Assembly (NCBI GenBank): GCA_028752905.1
Contig: JAQNBH010000014.1
Location: 25,294,353-25,358,352 of the forward strand
Direction of reading: 5' to 3'
DNA from: Cladorhizidae sp. MBARI D1340-BT2
Lineage: Eukaryota; Porifera; Demospongiae; Poecilosclerida; Cladorhizidae
Length of the DNA: 64,000 nucleotides
This document shows, piece after piece, positions 26,901-38,900 of the stretch (position 1 is its first letter; the number at the start of each line of letters is the position of its first letter). The position numbers and the translations under genes were made by a program. The notes under the pieces are model-generated. The model ran no database searches and had not been told where the DNA came from. It was given only the letters and a program-made list of their open reading frames with translations.

Positions 26901-29900
26901 CAAAGGTGTAGATCAAACTCTTGACTTTACTCTTTCTGTAGTCAGTCTTGAGAGTTTATTGTTACTTGATTGCATCTTACTTGTCATGTTAAGAGATCTA
27001 ACAGGGGAGGAGACAGGAGATGAAAAGTGGGGGGGAATGAGATATGCATGCAGAAATTTTGCTGGACTACACCCAACTTGTCTAGCCATATATACTAGCT
27101 AATTGGTGGAACAATTATTATACTTCCTCCCATGGATTCTCGCTCAACTGACAAATTTTATTTAAAGGACTCAATGGTGCATTGTTTGCATGATTGTGTG
27201 TACAAAGATAAATATAACACATCAAGGAAAGCTTCTAAAAAACTTATTTCGTTCATAAATTCATTGGCAACTGAAACCAAGTCAAGTGAGTCAGTTAAAT
27301 CTTTGTGGACATGGAGAAGCAAGCAATTATTAAGCCATACTTCAGTCATCGTAGACCTTGTGTATGTTAAGACACGCTTCAGTGCAGAAAAGGTTCTTTA
27401 ATCCGTTGCAGATGTAACAGGGATTATTAGATAGAGCAGAAGGAGCTGAGCACAGTTGGTAGCATTGTTTTGAAAATGCTTTTCTTGTTCATTACATCAC
27501 AGATCGTCTGTACAGAAGTGACTTTCTTCACTTCAGAGCTACCTTGCTTGACAACATCTTGTAAGAGTTGGAGGTGTCTGGCTAAGTCTGACATATTGAC
27601 ATCATCTTTGTAGCAAGATTTCTTCAGCTCTTCCATGCTGTCTTCATAATCATTACCATTTGCTGCACTCACAAGAGTTTTTTCAATTGCCAGGATTGAT
27701 GGAATATGTTGTTTACTAAACCTGTCTTCCAACTCACCATAGAGCAGGTCACACGAACATTAGCCGAAAGTATGGCTTTGCAGACATAAAAAGGTGTGGT
27801 TCACTCCCACTTTCAAAACATGGAGGATGCCTTCCGTAACGATGTAATTCTGGTTGGCCAATATTTCAGCAATGGTGACACACTTGTCATAAAACCTGTC
27901 GAAATTTTCATCTGTCCTGTTTCGTTTGAAGAATATCTTGGCAGCATCAACAGCAGAGAGTGCTTCATGCAAAGCTATGTCTTCTTTTTACAAAGTGAAA
28001 GAAACTTGTTCTGTTGCACTAAATAAAAAGTGACTGAGTTCGAGACCAATTAAAGTGCTGAATTTTTCCAAAAAGTGCATCAAGCCAGCCTTTAAACCAT
28101 ATTCATCATGTGTTAATTTCCTCCAATGCCTCTAACAATAGAGTGTAGTTGAGAATGGCTTCTATTGCAACAGCTTGCTGTCCATCTGGTAGGACATAAT
28201 GGCTTCAGACTACTAACACCTCCACTTGTCTTCAATGAAAAGAGATGTCGTTTCGGAGATAGACGAATGAGCTTGCTTATTTCCTTCACTGTTTCGAGAC
28301 CATCTCTGTTACATGCAAGCTTCCTTCCAACATCCTGTAAGCAAAGATTCAGTGAATGTGCACAACAATGCAGTGCAATTGCAGAAGGGTATTCATTTCT
28401 AAACCTTCTTGCCACACCAGATTTTCTTCCCTGCATGTTGGCAGCTCCATCATAGGCCTGTCCTCGACATAATGATAATGGGAGGCTGCATTGAATCAGT
28501 AGATCTTTGATTACTGTGAAAAGAGTCTCAGCTATATTGTCAGGAACCGCCAATTGAATCTTCTCGTACTTCATAGTCAGTATTCACCCAGCGGATGGAT
28601 AAATCGAGCTGTTGACTGTTGATAACATCGGTTGCCTCATCAGCTATTACTGAGAACCATACTGGTTCAGTCTTTTTCATTTTCTTTAAAAGGTTTCGAA
28701 GTAGTGTCTGCCCTAGAATAGAAATTTGCTCATTAATTAACTGACTGATGACTAGTGAATCAGTTTTCTTTGATCCAGTTTTTTATAGCTTCATTTGCAT
28801 TAGCAGTCCTTCTGTTCAGGTTTGCTTAAGTTGTTGCACGTGACAGCTCAGCTGGCTCGCAATTGTTGGCATCCAACGAGCTATCCATTTTAATTTTACT
28901 TCTCTATGAGTATGCGAAACTTCATGTCCTCTGAACTTTTCCAAGGCTTTTTCCAATTCTGGAATCCTGATTTAGTAAAAGCACTGTCTCCCATTTTACT
29001 GAATGAAAGTAAACCATGCTTGTTGCTATAACGACAATAAAGACAAAATACTATATTTTGTGTAATGCAGGTACTACGCCAAGGAAACTCTTTATACCAC
29101 TTGGGTTGAACATTTCTCTGTTTAGATACCAGTAGTGCTAGTGTTGGCTTATCAACTGGTTGAAAAGCTTCTACATCGCATTGTGACATGCACTGATTTG
29201 AAGTTTCAGCATAATTAGGGGTTGGTAAGATAGGAGTGTTTGAGTTTATCTCACTTTAATGCTGCTCTAAATTTTCTGGACACCCATGTTGAGCATATCC
29301 TTTTTCATCACTGCCAAGGACAACCATTGCTTCAGATTCATCACAATCACTGGCTTCTGAACTATCTTCCAGTTCCTCCGTTTTCTTTGCTTTTTTAGCC
29401 TTACTGGACCAACTCTTCAGTGAGGCTTGTCACTTAGACATCATGTAGCTATCAGTAAGGGCCTACAAATCAACTTGGTATCTAGATAATAATGTAGCTG
29501 GTTATAATGCTATATGCCCATGTGGTCTAGATGCTGAGTTGCAAGTTGGTTAATTGGCATTATAATATGCACAAGTCAAGTGTCAGTGTAGGCGCCTCAG
29601 TGCACTAATGATTATGGTTAAATTATAATAACATGCACAAGTCAGTATATATATATGCACCATAAACATATAGTGTATCTAGTGTATGTTCTTTGCAGTC
29701 TGCCTACATAACTTGCAAAGTTCTATCTGTAATTACACAATGCAGTTCGTGAATGATCAAACTAAACATGTTGACATTGACAAAAAATGGGGGTGCTTAC
29801 CCCCCTTCCAGTATAAAAATTGGGGGGGGGGAGGGGGCAGAGCCCCCCTGCCCCCCTGTTTTCTCCGCCACAATTTTTTTATTTATAAACTCACATGGAA

Positions 29901-32900
29901 TTATATCCCTTCTGTAGAGAATGACGCAAACAGAAATGCATAGATGACTTCAGCAATTTTTTAGTTTTGGTTGCAGAAGTGCTTACATGGAGAAGACAGA
30001 TAACAATGTCTTATCTGTAAGCTAGCACTAGTAATGATCAGAATTAAAGACATTACTAGGAAAATAAAATTGCTGAAAAGGAAACAGTGTCCTCTCTTTC
30101 CATTCATCACATATTTCCCGATACATAGCACTATTCTCACCATGTACAGTTCTGATGTGATGTTATGCTGGACTTTCCACCTGGAATACCAGTCACTCGA
30201 GCATATCCCCTCATTTAAGCACATCATCTCGCTCAGTTAGTCAGCCTTGGTCTTTAGCATTTCCCCAATCATTGGAACTGACTGAGCTACAGTAAACTAT
30301 ATGTGTCTACATCACTCTTTGTAGAGCCTTTATGCCGCATCTTATTTGAACTTCCAACTCATCATTTTCCCTTTAGGGCCTCATTGTTCTTATCTATTGT
30401 GCTCAATGACCTTGGAGAGTCCCAAACTCAGCAGCAATGTTCTTCTTGTTACCAGTCAATAAGTTCTTGAACATGTCCACTATCTTAAGCATTGTTACGA
30501 TTGATACAGATTTTGCACGGATAGTTTTAGGACAGATGGCAGAGAGGTGCCAGAGAGATAATAGATACTGCAGAGACTAACAGTCAATATCACTCCTTCC
30601 TTCTGTTGGCAATGTAACAGTGTCAAAATTAAGCTGTTTTTCTGGTGTATGTGTGCATGTCATATGTGGGGACCAACCGGGGGGAAATGTGGAAATTTGT
30701 GCAAAATGGTTTTGGACTAAACTGTAATTAAATGTGATTTCCTGAATCATGTATAAAAGTATACATACATGTAGAATTCCTCAAAGATGTCATAATACTT
30801 GTGATAGTACCATTTCCTTGTCATTTTATGTCTATTTTAGGTAAAGGAAAGTAGTAGTGGGACCACCAAATATGGAGAGCAAAGATCAAGTATGTCAATA
30901 TTGCTTGTAAATTTGTAAAGTATATATAATTGCTCTTGATTTGTTCAACCATAAAGTTTTGCAACTAATGGCATAGGAGTGTGTATTATCTATCATCAGG
31001 GGCTGAGTTCACTCTATTATGGTTTCATTTCCATCTTTGAGTCATTACCATGATAGCAAAATAGTAAATAGGATAGCAATAATAATATCAACACCTACCA
31101 CTACCATACACACTATACAACATGGTAATACAACTATATTAACCATTATTTTTAATATAGTTCCCTCAGACAATATCTGTTATAAATAATCTTGTATTCT
31201 TTGGAATTATTACTCCTGCATCTGTAGCAAGCTCCATTGCAATGGAAACACGTGATGAGGAACTGCAGGAATCAAAAGGTTAATCCATGTTAAGTGTAAA
31301 ATTGCATCACAGGTCAATTGCTTCAGAAAGGAGCAAAGATTACTAATATTTCATGTCCACATGTAGCATAATTTTTTGAACTCAAATATCACCTCATGGC
31401 TAAGAGTGATTCAGAATATGTCTTCTTCTTATGAGCTTGTTACTCTCACTTCCATTCTTTTCTAATACTGTATATATATATATATATATATATACACACA
31501 ACAGAGCCAGTAGTCAAATAGAGATTGTAAAATTGTACAAAATGCCCTCATGAAATTGTATCTTATGCTTAATCCTACATTAGCTGGAGCTCAGGAGTTC
31601 TTTCCCATCAATCCAGTTGCAGCTGGATCTCAGGAGTTACTTTCCATCAATCCAGTTGCAGCTGGATCTCAGGAGTTACTTCCCATCAATCCAGTTGCAG
31701 CTGGATCTCAGGAGTTACTTTCCATCAATCCAGTTGCTTCAGCAACCGATTACACACAAGATAAACATCCCACTGAATGTATTATTCATGTGTGTAGTCC
31801 ATCAGTTTCCATATTCTCACAAAGCTCACTCAATGTAAATGGATCAAAGGAATCAAGCAAGGAAAATATGATAAAACCAATAGGTAACAATATGAAATAA
31901 TCTGGTATTCAGTTATTATAATGTGTATCTAATATCATGTTTTAGTAAAATTTGGTATAAATGCATGAGTTATGTAGTGGAGATGGAGAAAAATTGCATA
32001 CGGCAAAGCCAAATTTTATTGCCATCCAGTCTAAGGTTTTATTCCAACTTTTACTCCACCATTGCTATCATTAATTTTGTTTATACCATACAATATTTTA
32101 TAATCAATTTCTGTACTTTTGCCCCCAAAACCCCCCATGTCAATGTGAGTGTGCATGCTAATTAGTGACAAACTATAATGCAATTTCACTTTTTTCTTCG
32201 CAATTGTGAAAAAGTGTCTTTGCATTCTGATTCTGTGAAATACATTTCAATAGCCACAGGAATCTTTGATCTTTTACTAAAGAAGTAATTTATGTATACT
32301 ATCAATAGTTACATGGTACAGGACCAATGTCAGAACCTTATGTATTATTTTGACATTACACTTATGGAATGATGGACTTGTGAGGTGTGAAAAATCTGAG
32401 ACAAAGGAATTGAGGTATTATCTATAGTGTATGATACTACTCAATTACAAATTTTACAAATTTACACTAAAAATGCTTTAGTTTCCATTTCTTAAGCATT
32501 TCAATGTTTATGCATGTAGGTCACTATTTAGGCAACCTATTTCATAAATCATTGAGGCAAGGATCACTAGTATGACCTCACCTGTCTTAATCCAACTCCC
32601 CACATTTCCTAATAACTTTTTGCTGCTCATTTGCAGGGAACATCTAGCTCTTTTCCAAAACTTCTAGCAGATATTACTCTGAAGGTTATTCCTCCTCCAG
32701 GCAATGAAGTTCCAAAGTTGCAAACATTACTGTACATTTAGCTTGTAAAGATTGCTACAGCATGCTTGTCACAGGACTTGTTCTAATTTTTGTCTAATTG
32801 GAACTTTTTTCCATGAAAGGTTGAGTCATAGATTGAGGATGAACATTCAGGAAAAGAAGCAGGTATCATATAGTAAAAATCCTTTGAGAGGTTAGAAATG

Positions 32901-35900
32901 ACCAAATATCTAAAAAAATCAAGAACTCAATTAGTACATAAGTGTCCTTAAGTAAACAGCCACCTACTAGGAATGTAGAAGAGGTGACCCAATTTGTCGT
33001 GCATGCAGAGAAAAGCGAACATCAGGAAGAAGAAAACTGTCCTTCAAATCAAATTTAAGTAAGTTAAGAAGAAAACAAAATATTAATACCCCCCAAACAT
33101 GAATATAATTTTAGAATATATGAATTGACGATCAAAAACAATAATATGTAACAGGCTATTATCTGAACCAGAAATGGGAATTTTTCTGCAACACTCAGGA
33201 ATGTGCCACTTGCTTATAAAATTAACAAAAATCTAGAGAAATGTATTTCAAGAACCTTGATTGTATCATTTCAGAATATAAAATAATATTAACAACTATC
33301 TTACTCCCTAGAACACTGTGAAATCTACTGTTATTCATTGCATCAATAGAAATGAAAAAGTGAGTACAACAGAATAAATGTCCACTTACAAGTCCAAAAT
33401 AATTAAAAACTCAGGCGTCACACACAAGCAGTGGAAACAATTTATTCACTGTGGTATTCTCAATAATCAACTTGAAATTTACTTTCGATTTCGACTAGAT
33501 GATCTAGCCTTCATTGTAAGGTCATTGTAATTTCATTACATCAACTAAGAGTTCATTGATAATTTTTTCACATTTTCAAATATCATACTTTGAGGGGGAA
33601 TCCCATCTCTTCATAACTGATAATGTTGAGGGAAATTCTTCACAAAGATAAGTGGCAGGTAAGAGAAGCAATATCTTAAAGTCCGTAGCACCAAATTCTG
33701 AATACTCCGCACAAAATTCTACAAAGGAACCTTGATTGAACCACAAAATAAATCATGCAGATCCATAAAACAAGGCAATCTGTTGATATTGTTTCAATTG
33801 CAGATGGATCTCCGACCAGTTTAAGGCATATATTGAAATAGGAACTGAAATTGTAATGAAGTAATATGAGCAGAGATTGGATTTGTCACTTACTCAAGTG
33901 ATAGTTGTATAGTAATGCCAACCACTCTATAGACTCATTCTCCTTGTGGTGGAACAACTACTCTAGCTCCCCAAGTATGCATCCATCAACTACACTCAAT
34001 TCCTGAGCTCTAGACTGGTAAGGTGTGAATTTAACATCCTTCATATCTGATGGAAAATCTTGTAAAACAAACCTCTTCACATTTGAGAGAATTGATCCCT
34101 GTTGGTCCATTTCTGTATGTTAGCACTACTAATGGTGGTTGTGGCCAGATGATCCATGAGATGCACAACATTGCTGGTAGCCCCTCATGTGGATTGGTGA
34201 TGTGTTGAGGAAGTCTGCTTCGAGCATCAGCGTTGGAGAGAGTTTTACCAGATTTGTATCTGATACTGTAATGGTATGCAGATAGTGTCAAAGCCCATCT
34301 CTGAATGCGTGATGATGCTAGTGCCGGAATGCCCTTCAATTCACTGAACAAGAAGGACAGAGGTTGGTGATCAGACTGAATCGTGAAGTGATGCCCATAA
34401 ATGTAGTTATGAAACTTCTTTACCGCAAAAATAATAGCTAGCCCTTCTTTTTCCAACTGGGAGTATTTTATCCCAGCAGGGTTTATAGTGCGTTGTCACT
34501 ATGGCAGTGCAGCAAGACACTTAGAAAGTATGCTGCAGAGGAGATGGATGTAGACACCCTGACGCCTACTAGGTTTGTACTCTACGAGCAGGGGAGAGCA
34601 GACAGAGCCACAGGAAGCCTCACTCTCCTCCTTAATTCTCTCCTCACTGCCATCAAGGTCATCTCTACCGCTGTGCACATGGCAGAATTTGCCAAACTAT
34701 GTTCTGCAATAGGAGAAACCAATGTGCAAGGAGAGGACCAGAAGAAACTAGATATTATAGCCAACGAGCTCTTCATTAACATGCTGAAGTCCTCATTAGA
34801 GTGTGGAGTAATGGTGTCCGAGGAGAATGAGCAGTGCATACAAGTGGACGCTGGGGAAAGAGGGAAATATGTGGTGTCCTTTGACCCCCTGAATGGCTCC
34901 TCCAATATTGATTGCCTTGTCTCCATTGGATCCATATTTGGCATCTGGAAGAAGGTCTGTGATGGTTCAGCATGTGAGGCCGACCTCCTGCAGAGCGGCA
35001 GAAAGATGGTGGCTGGAGGCAATGCCCTATATGGCAGTGCTACCATGATCGTGCTCTCTACAGGCAACAGACAGACAAGACCATTACAGTTGGTGTGGAT
35101 GGCTCTGCATGCATCTTCAACAATATTTTTAGCCACTTCATTCTTGATCCATGATGTGCATGCAACCCCTCCAAAACTAAGCCATGTGCTCTGTATAGTA
35201 ATCATTTTATGGCATTCTTTATCACTATAATTTATATAAGCAACCCAATATGGTTTCTGCCCACCTGTGTGCTCCAGAACACCATTCTGTATAACTCTAA
35301 ACCCAAAATTCAGTGAATAAATATAGTCCAGGAAAGCGGGAGATCATGATGTCTAGTGCAGTTTTTCCAATATATACAAACTGGCATTGTGATTTGTAAA
35401 AGGTGGACCTTCCAACTCCCTTGAACTCTGAGAAAGAGATTGCCAAAAAGCAAAGTGAAATGAAGTAATGGATAAATACCTGCAGCTACCATATACAAAT
35501 GAAATGAGGATAAGAGTATGGACCAGTCATTTCTTTGGAATAATACCCAAGGAGTGAAGTGTTGCTGCCTCACAATCTATTCAGAAAGCTTCTCGACCTT
35601 TCCGGGTTTTTTAAACCTGATGCAATGCTCCAATGATGAGAACAAATCTTTTTTATGTGTCATTTTTACATTAAATACCGACAGTCTTGCTGGGTTGGTT
35701 TTCAAGATCAGAGGTGTTAGATTAGTGTTAGAGACCCAAGCAAAATGAAACAAGCTGATGCAGTGCAGTTGGGCCCTCTTATGATGCAGACTGTTCAAAA
35801 CTTAATGGTTTAATTCCCAAAACCAGACATCCAGGGGTGCGGTAAGATGGTACTACCAAGTTTGAAATGATAGCCAATATACAATCTCTGAAGAACTATA

Positions 35901-38900
35901 CATATCAAACAGGTGTAAGAATATTTTATGGTGTTTCAAATACACACATGTGAACCACAGCCATGGAGACTGTGTTCATCTTTGACTGGAATAGGGCAAT
36001 CGATGAGAATGGAAAAGATGATATCCATATGCTAGATACCAAGGTAGAACAACTTCACTGCTCCGCTTGGAAATAACAATTTGCTTTGTCCAATACAGTC
36101 ACCATAGATATTAGCATCAAATCCAATCTCCAGGGTCTGGATACATATTATTGACAAGAGCTGGAAATAAGGTGAAATAATGCATGTGTTGCACTTTCAC
36201 TCTAGGAATAAGTGAGCCTGTTTCCTGGGATATGTATAAGGAGTGGCAATGATGTTGATACAGAAAAGTTGAGAACATACGTTTTCAGGAAATCATAAAA
36301 GGCTGAAAAGTCCATGGATGTGCTCTAGAAGTAGTGCAAGATTGTATTGTAGTTTGGATCCAAAGCCAAACTGGTGATGATTCAAGATGTGAAAGCAGAG
36401 AAATAGTTGTCACATGTTGGAAAGGATGCATTCCAGGAGCTTTTTGAAACCATATGCAACTTAGTTAGTAACCTATACAAGGCAAAACCCAGCAGGCTGT
36501 TGCAAAATCAAAAAGAAAGGCTCATGATGCAGTCCCAGAGAATGCTAGAATTATATTAAGAAGCTGCTAACTGAGCTAAGGGTCATATTAGGACAATTAT
36601 CCTCACTCCGAAAACCCAGAGTTTAATGTTGTCTTGAAAATAGATGCCAGTAAACAGGAATGGAGAGAGTTATAGGTGCAGATCAGTACTCATGAACAAT
36701 ATACAGCTGCCCTGTTGTGAGCATGCTGCATGCATTGTTGCTTTTTTGTGTATAGTAACTAGTGACAGCTTGAAAAAATAATGGATGTGTTCTTATCTTC
36801 TCTGAGCCTCATTGATTGGTCAATCCAGTGGTAGGAGTATATGGTGGTAAACCCTGGAATATAACATCAAAACCAAGAATTTAATCTCTTGTGGTTCAAA
36901 AAGTCCATTCTAGAAGATTGAGGATATATTATACAGAAAGATGGCAGTATTGACTGCCTTGACTAACAGGGGAGTTCCTCTTCGACAACATTTAGCTTGT
37001 GCATAACATCATGATAATTGAGGAGCTACAGCTTTATGTACCTGTTATCTTGACCATCTTTGTGTTTGTGACTGCCAATGATGACTACTCAAGCTCCTTG
37101 GCCACAAACTGCTCGTATATACAAGGACACTAGTTTGGGAGCTGCAGTACACAGCCACAATTAACCTATTTACTATTAATGTAACTAGAGTTAATTTCAG
37201 GAAGCACTCTGTATTAATGGGTTAAAGTAGCGTGATTTAAGTCTTTTAGATGTTCTGCACCAAGAACATAAGCATGATTCTACCACTCCCTTCAATCCTG
37301 AGATTTTTGAAAGGCATGGACTCTTCCTTCTTTGTGGTGAAGTTTACCATCTGGTTAAATGGACCATGCTTTCAAAAGACTACTCCGTCAAGCCACAGTG
37401 TGGAAACAGGCAATTTTGTGGCTCTTTCTTCTCTTAATTCCCATCATCAAGCCATTTTTTTAAATTCAGACTTTGATAGAAGAAAATATTGTGGCTGGAT
37501 TTATATTTCTGAAAATTTATATCCACTGGAAATGTTAAAAGTACCTGCATCACTATTAAGCCCTGCAAACATTGTTCATGCATATGTTCATCATCACCTT
37601 CTAAGACACTTGTCACAATTCAAACTGGAGCACCTCCTGCACATTTTCAACAGTACCAATCTGGATCCACCTCCTCATTAACAATTCCAACTTGTTCCTG
37701 GACTGGGATGAATTGTGACTGCCAGGAAACAACTTGAGATTGTCATGGGCAAACATGATGTTTTAGTCAGCTACTGTCAAGTACAATGGCCCTGATATGA
37801 GACCTAGTTTGTTTAATGATTTTGCCAACCTCTTTCCACAGCCTTAGATATGTGGAAGCACTAGGTGGCCACAAAAAATGCACCAGCCAATAATTATAGG
37901 GAGCCCTGAATCATCGACTCAGTGTTTCAATGGCATAAATGTTGCCTAAAATATGTACTGCATGGTGATGTGTAAGAATTCTTCTGTCTCAAAGCCACTA
38001 AGTTAGAATCAATATCATTATCTGAGAGCAAGAAGGGAGGAGGAAATTCATCAAGATTACTATCACAGATTTAATATGTTTATTCCACATAGTAGTATAA
38101 ATTATTTTATAGAAATATATCATGTATATACAATGTGGCTTTAAACAAATTTTGAAGCTAGAACTCAAACGTCGAGTCATGGAAGTTGTGAGCAAGGTGT
38201 CTTTCTTCTTCTAAGCCACACGAAAGGCTGAGTTCGAACATTTTCTGGTATCCTCTCAAATAAGTTAATACTTTACCATGCCACCAATCTATCAAGGATG
38301 GAAAATACCTTATGCTGGAGTTTCAAAATCATTGATATAATGATATTAGTGATGAGTATTCAAAAGGCTGTGGCTGGTAGCACTGTCTCCACCAGGAGTA
38401 TATATGTACATTATGGCCTAATCCTAGCAAATGGACAAAAGAACTCCTTGCCAGAGTTGTGAGCAATGGCATGCAGTTACATTGTGCATATACAATGTGG
38501 AACTTCATGGTCCTGACATTCTCCTGTTGGCTCCACCCCAAAAGAGCTATATTGCAACTAGCTACAAGCCTTTAACTATCTCTTTAGTAAGCTTTCAGTC
38601 TATGGAGTTACAGGCTGAGCTCCATTCATGAAGTTCTGTGGATCTTGAGAGAAACATACTTTGTGGCACCATATTATTTTACCAAGCCTGGAGGAAATAT
38701 GAGAATGATAAGTTCTTATAAAACTCCAAGGGAGTTGGGGTTTGTCAAGACCTTGGCTTCCACTGCTCCTCCAGCAGCTCTTGTATAAGTTCATTTCTGC
38801 CTCGGAGGGATGGTGTCCACTTTCAAAGGGTTACTTTTGAGGAGTAGGCAGGGCATGGGGTTGACTTGATCAGTTGTTGTGGTTTGTGGGGCAGGTTTAT

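Noticed and set aside
27132..27401. 89-codon frame next to the hAT element as part of it
   Set aside because: Opposite strand to the transposase and no hAT motif.
34582..35205. 207-codon minus-strand frame
   Set aside because: It is the antisense shadow of the fructose-bisphosphatase frame.
36560..37050. IDASKQEW-containing frame as a DIRS or gypsy RNase H
   Set aside because: Only one short block fits and neighbouring blocks cannot be aligned by eye.
37250..37681. 143-codon plus-strand frame
   Set aside because: No domain, signal or repeat; composition similar to chance frames nearby.
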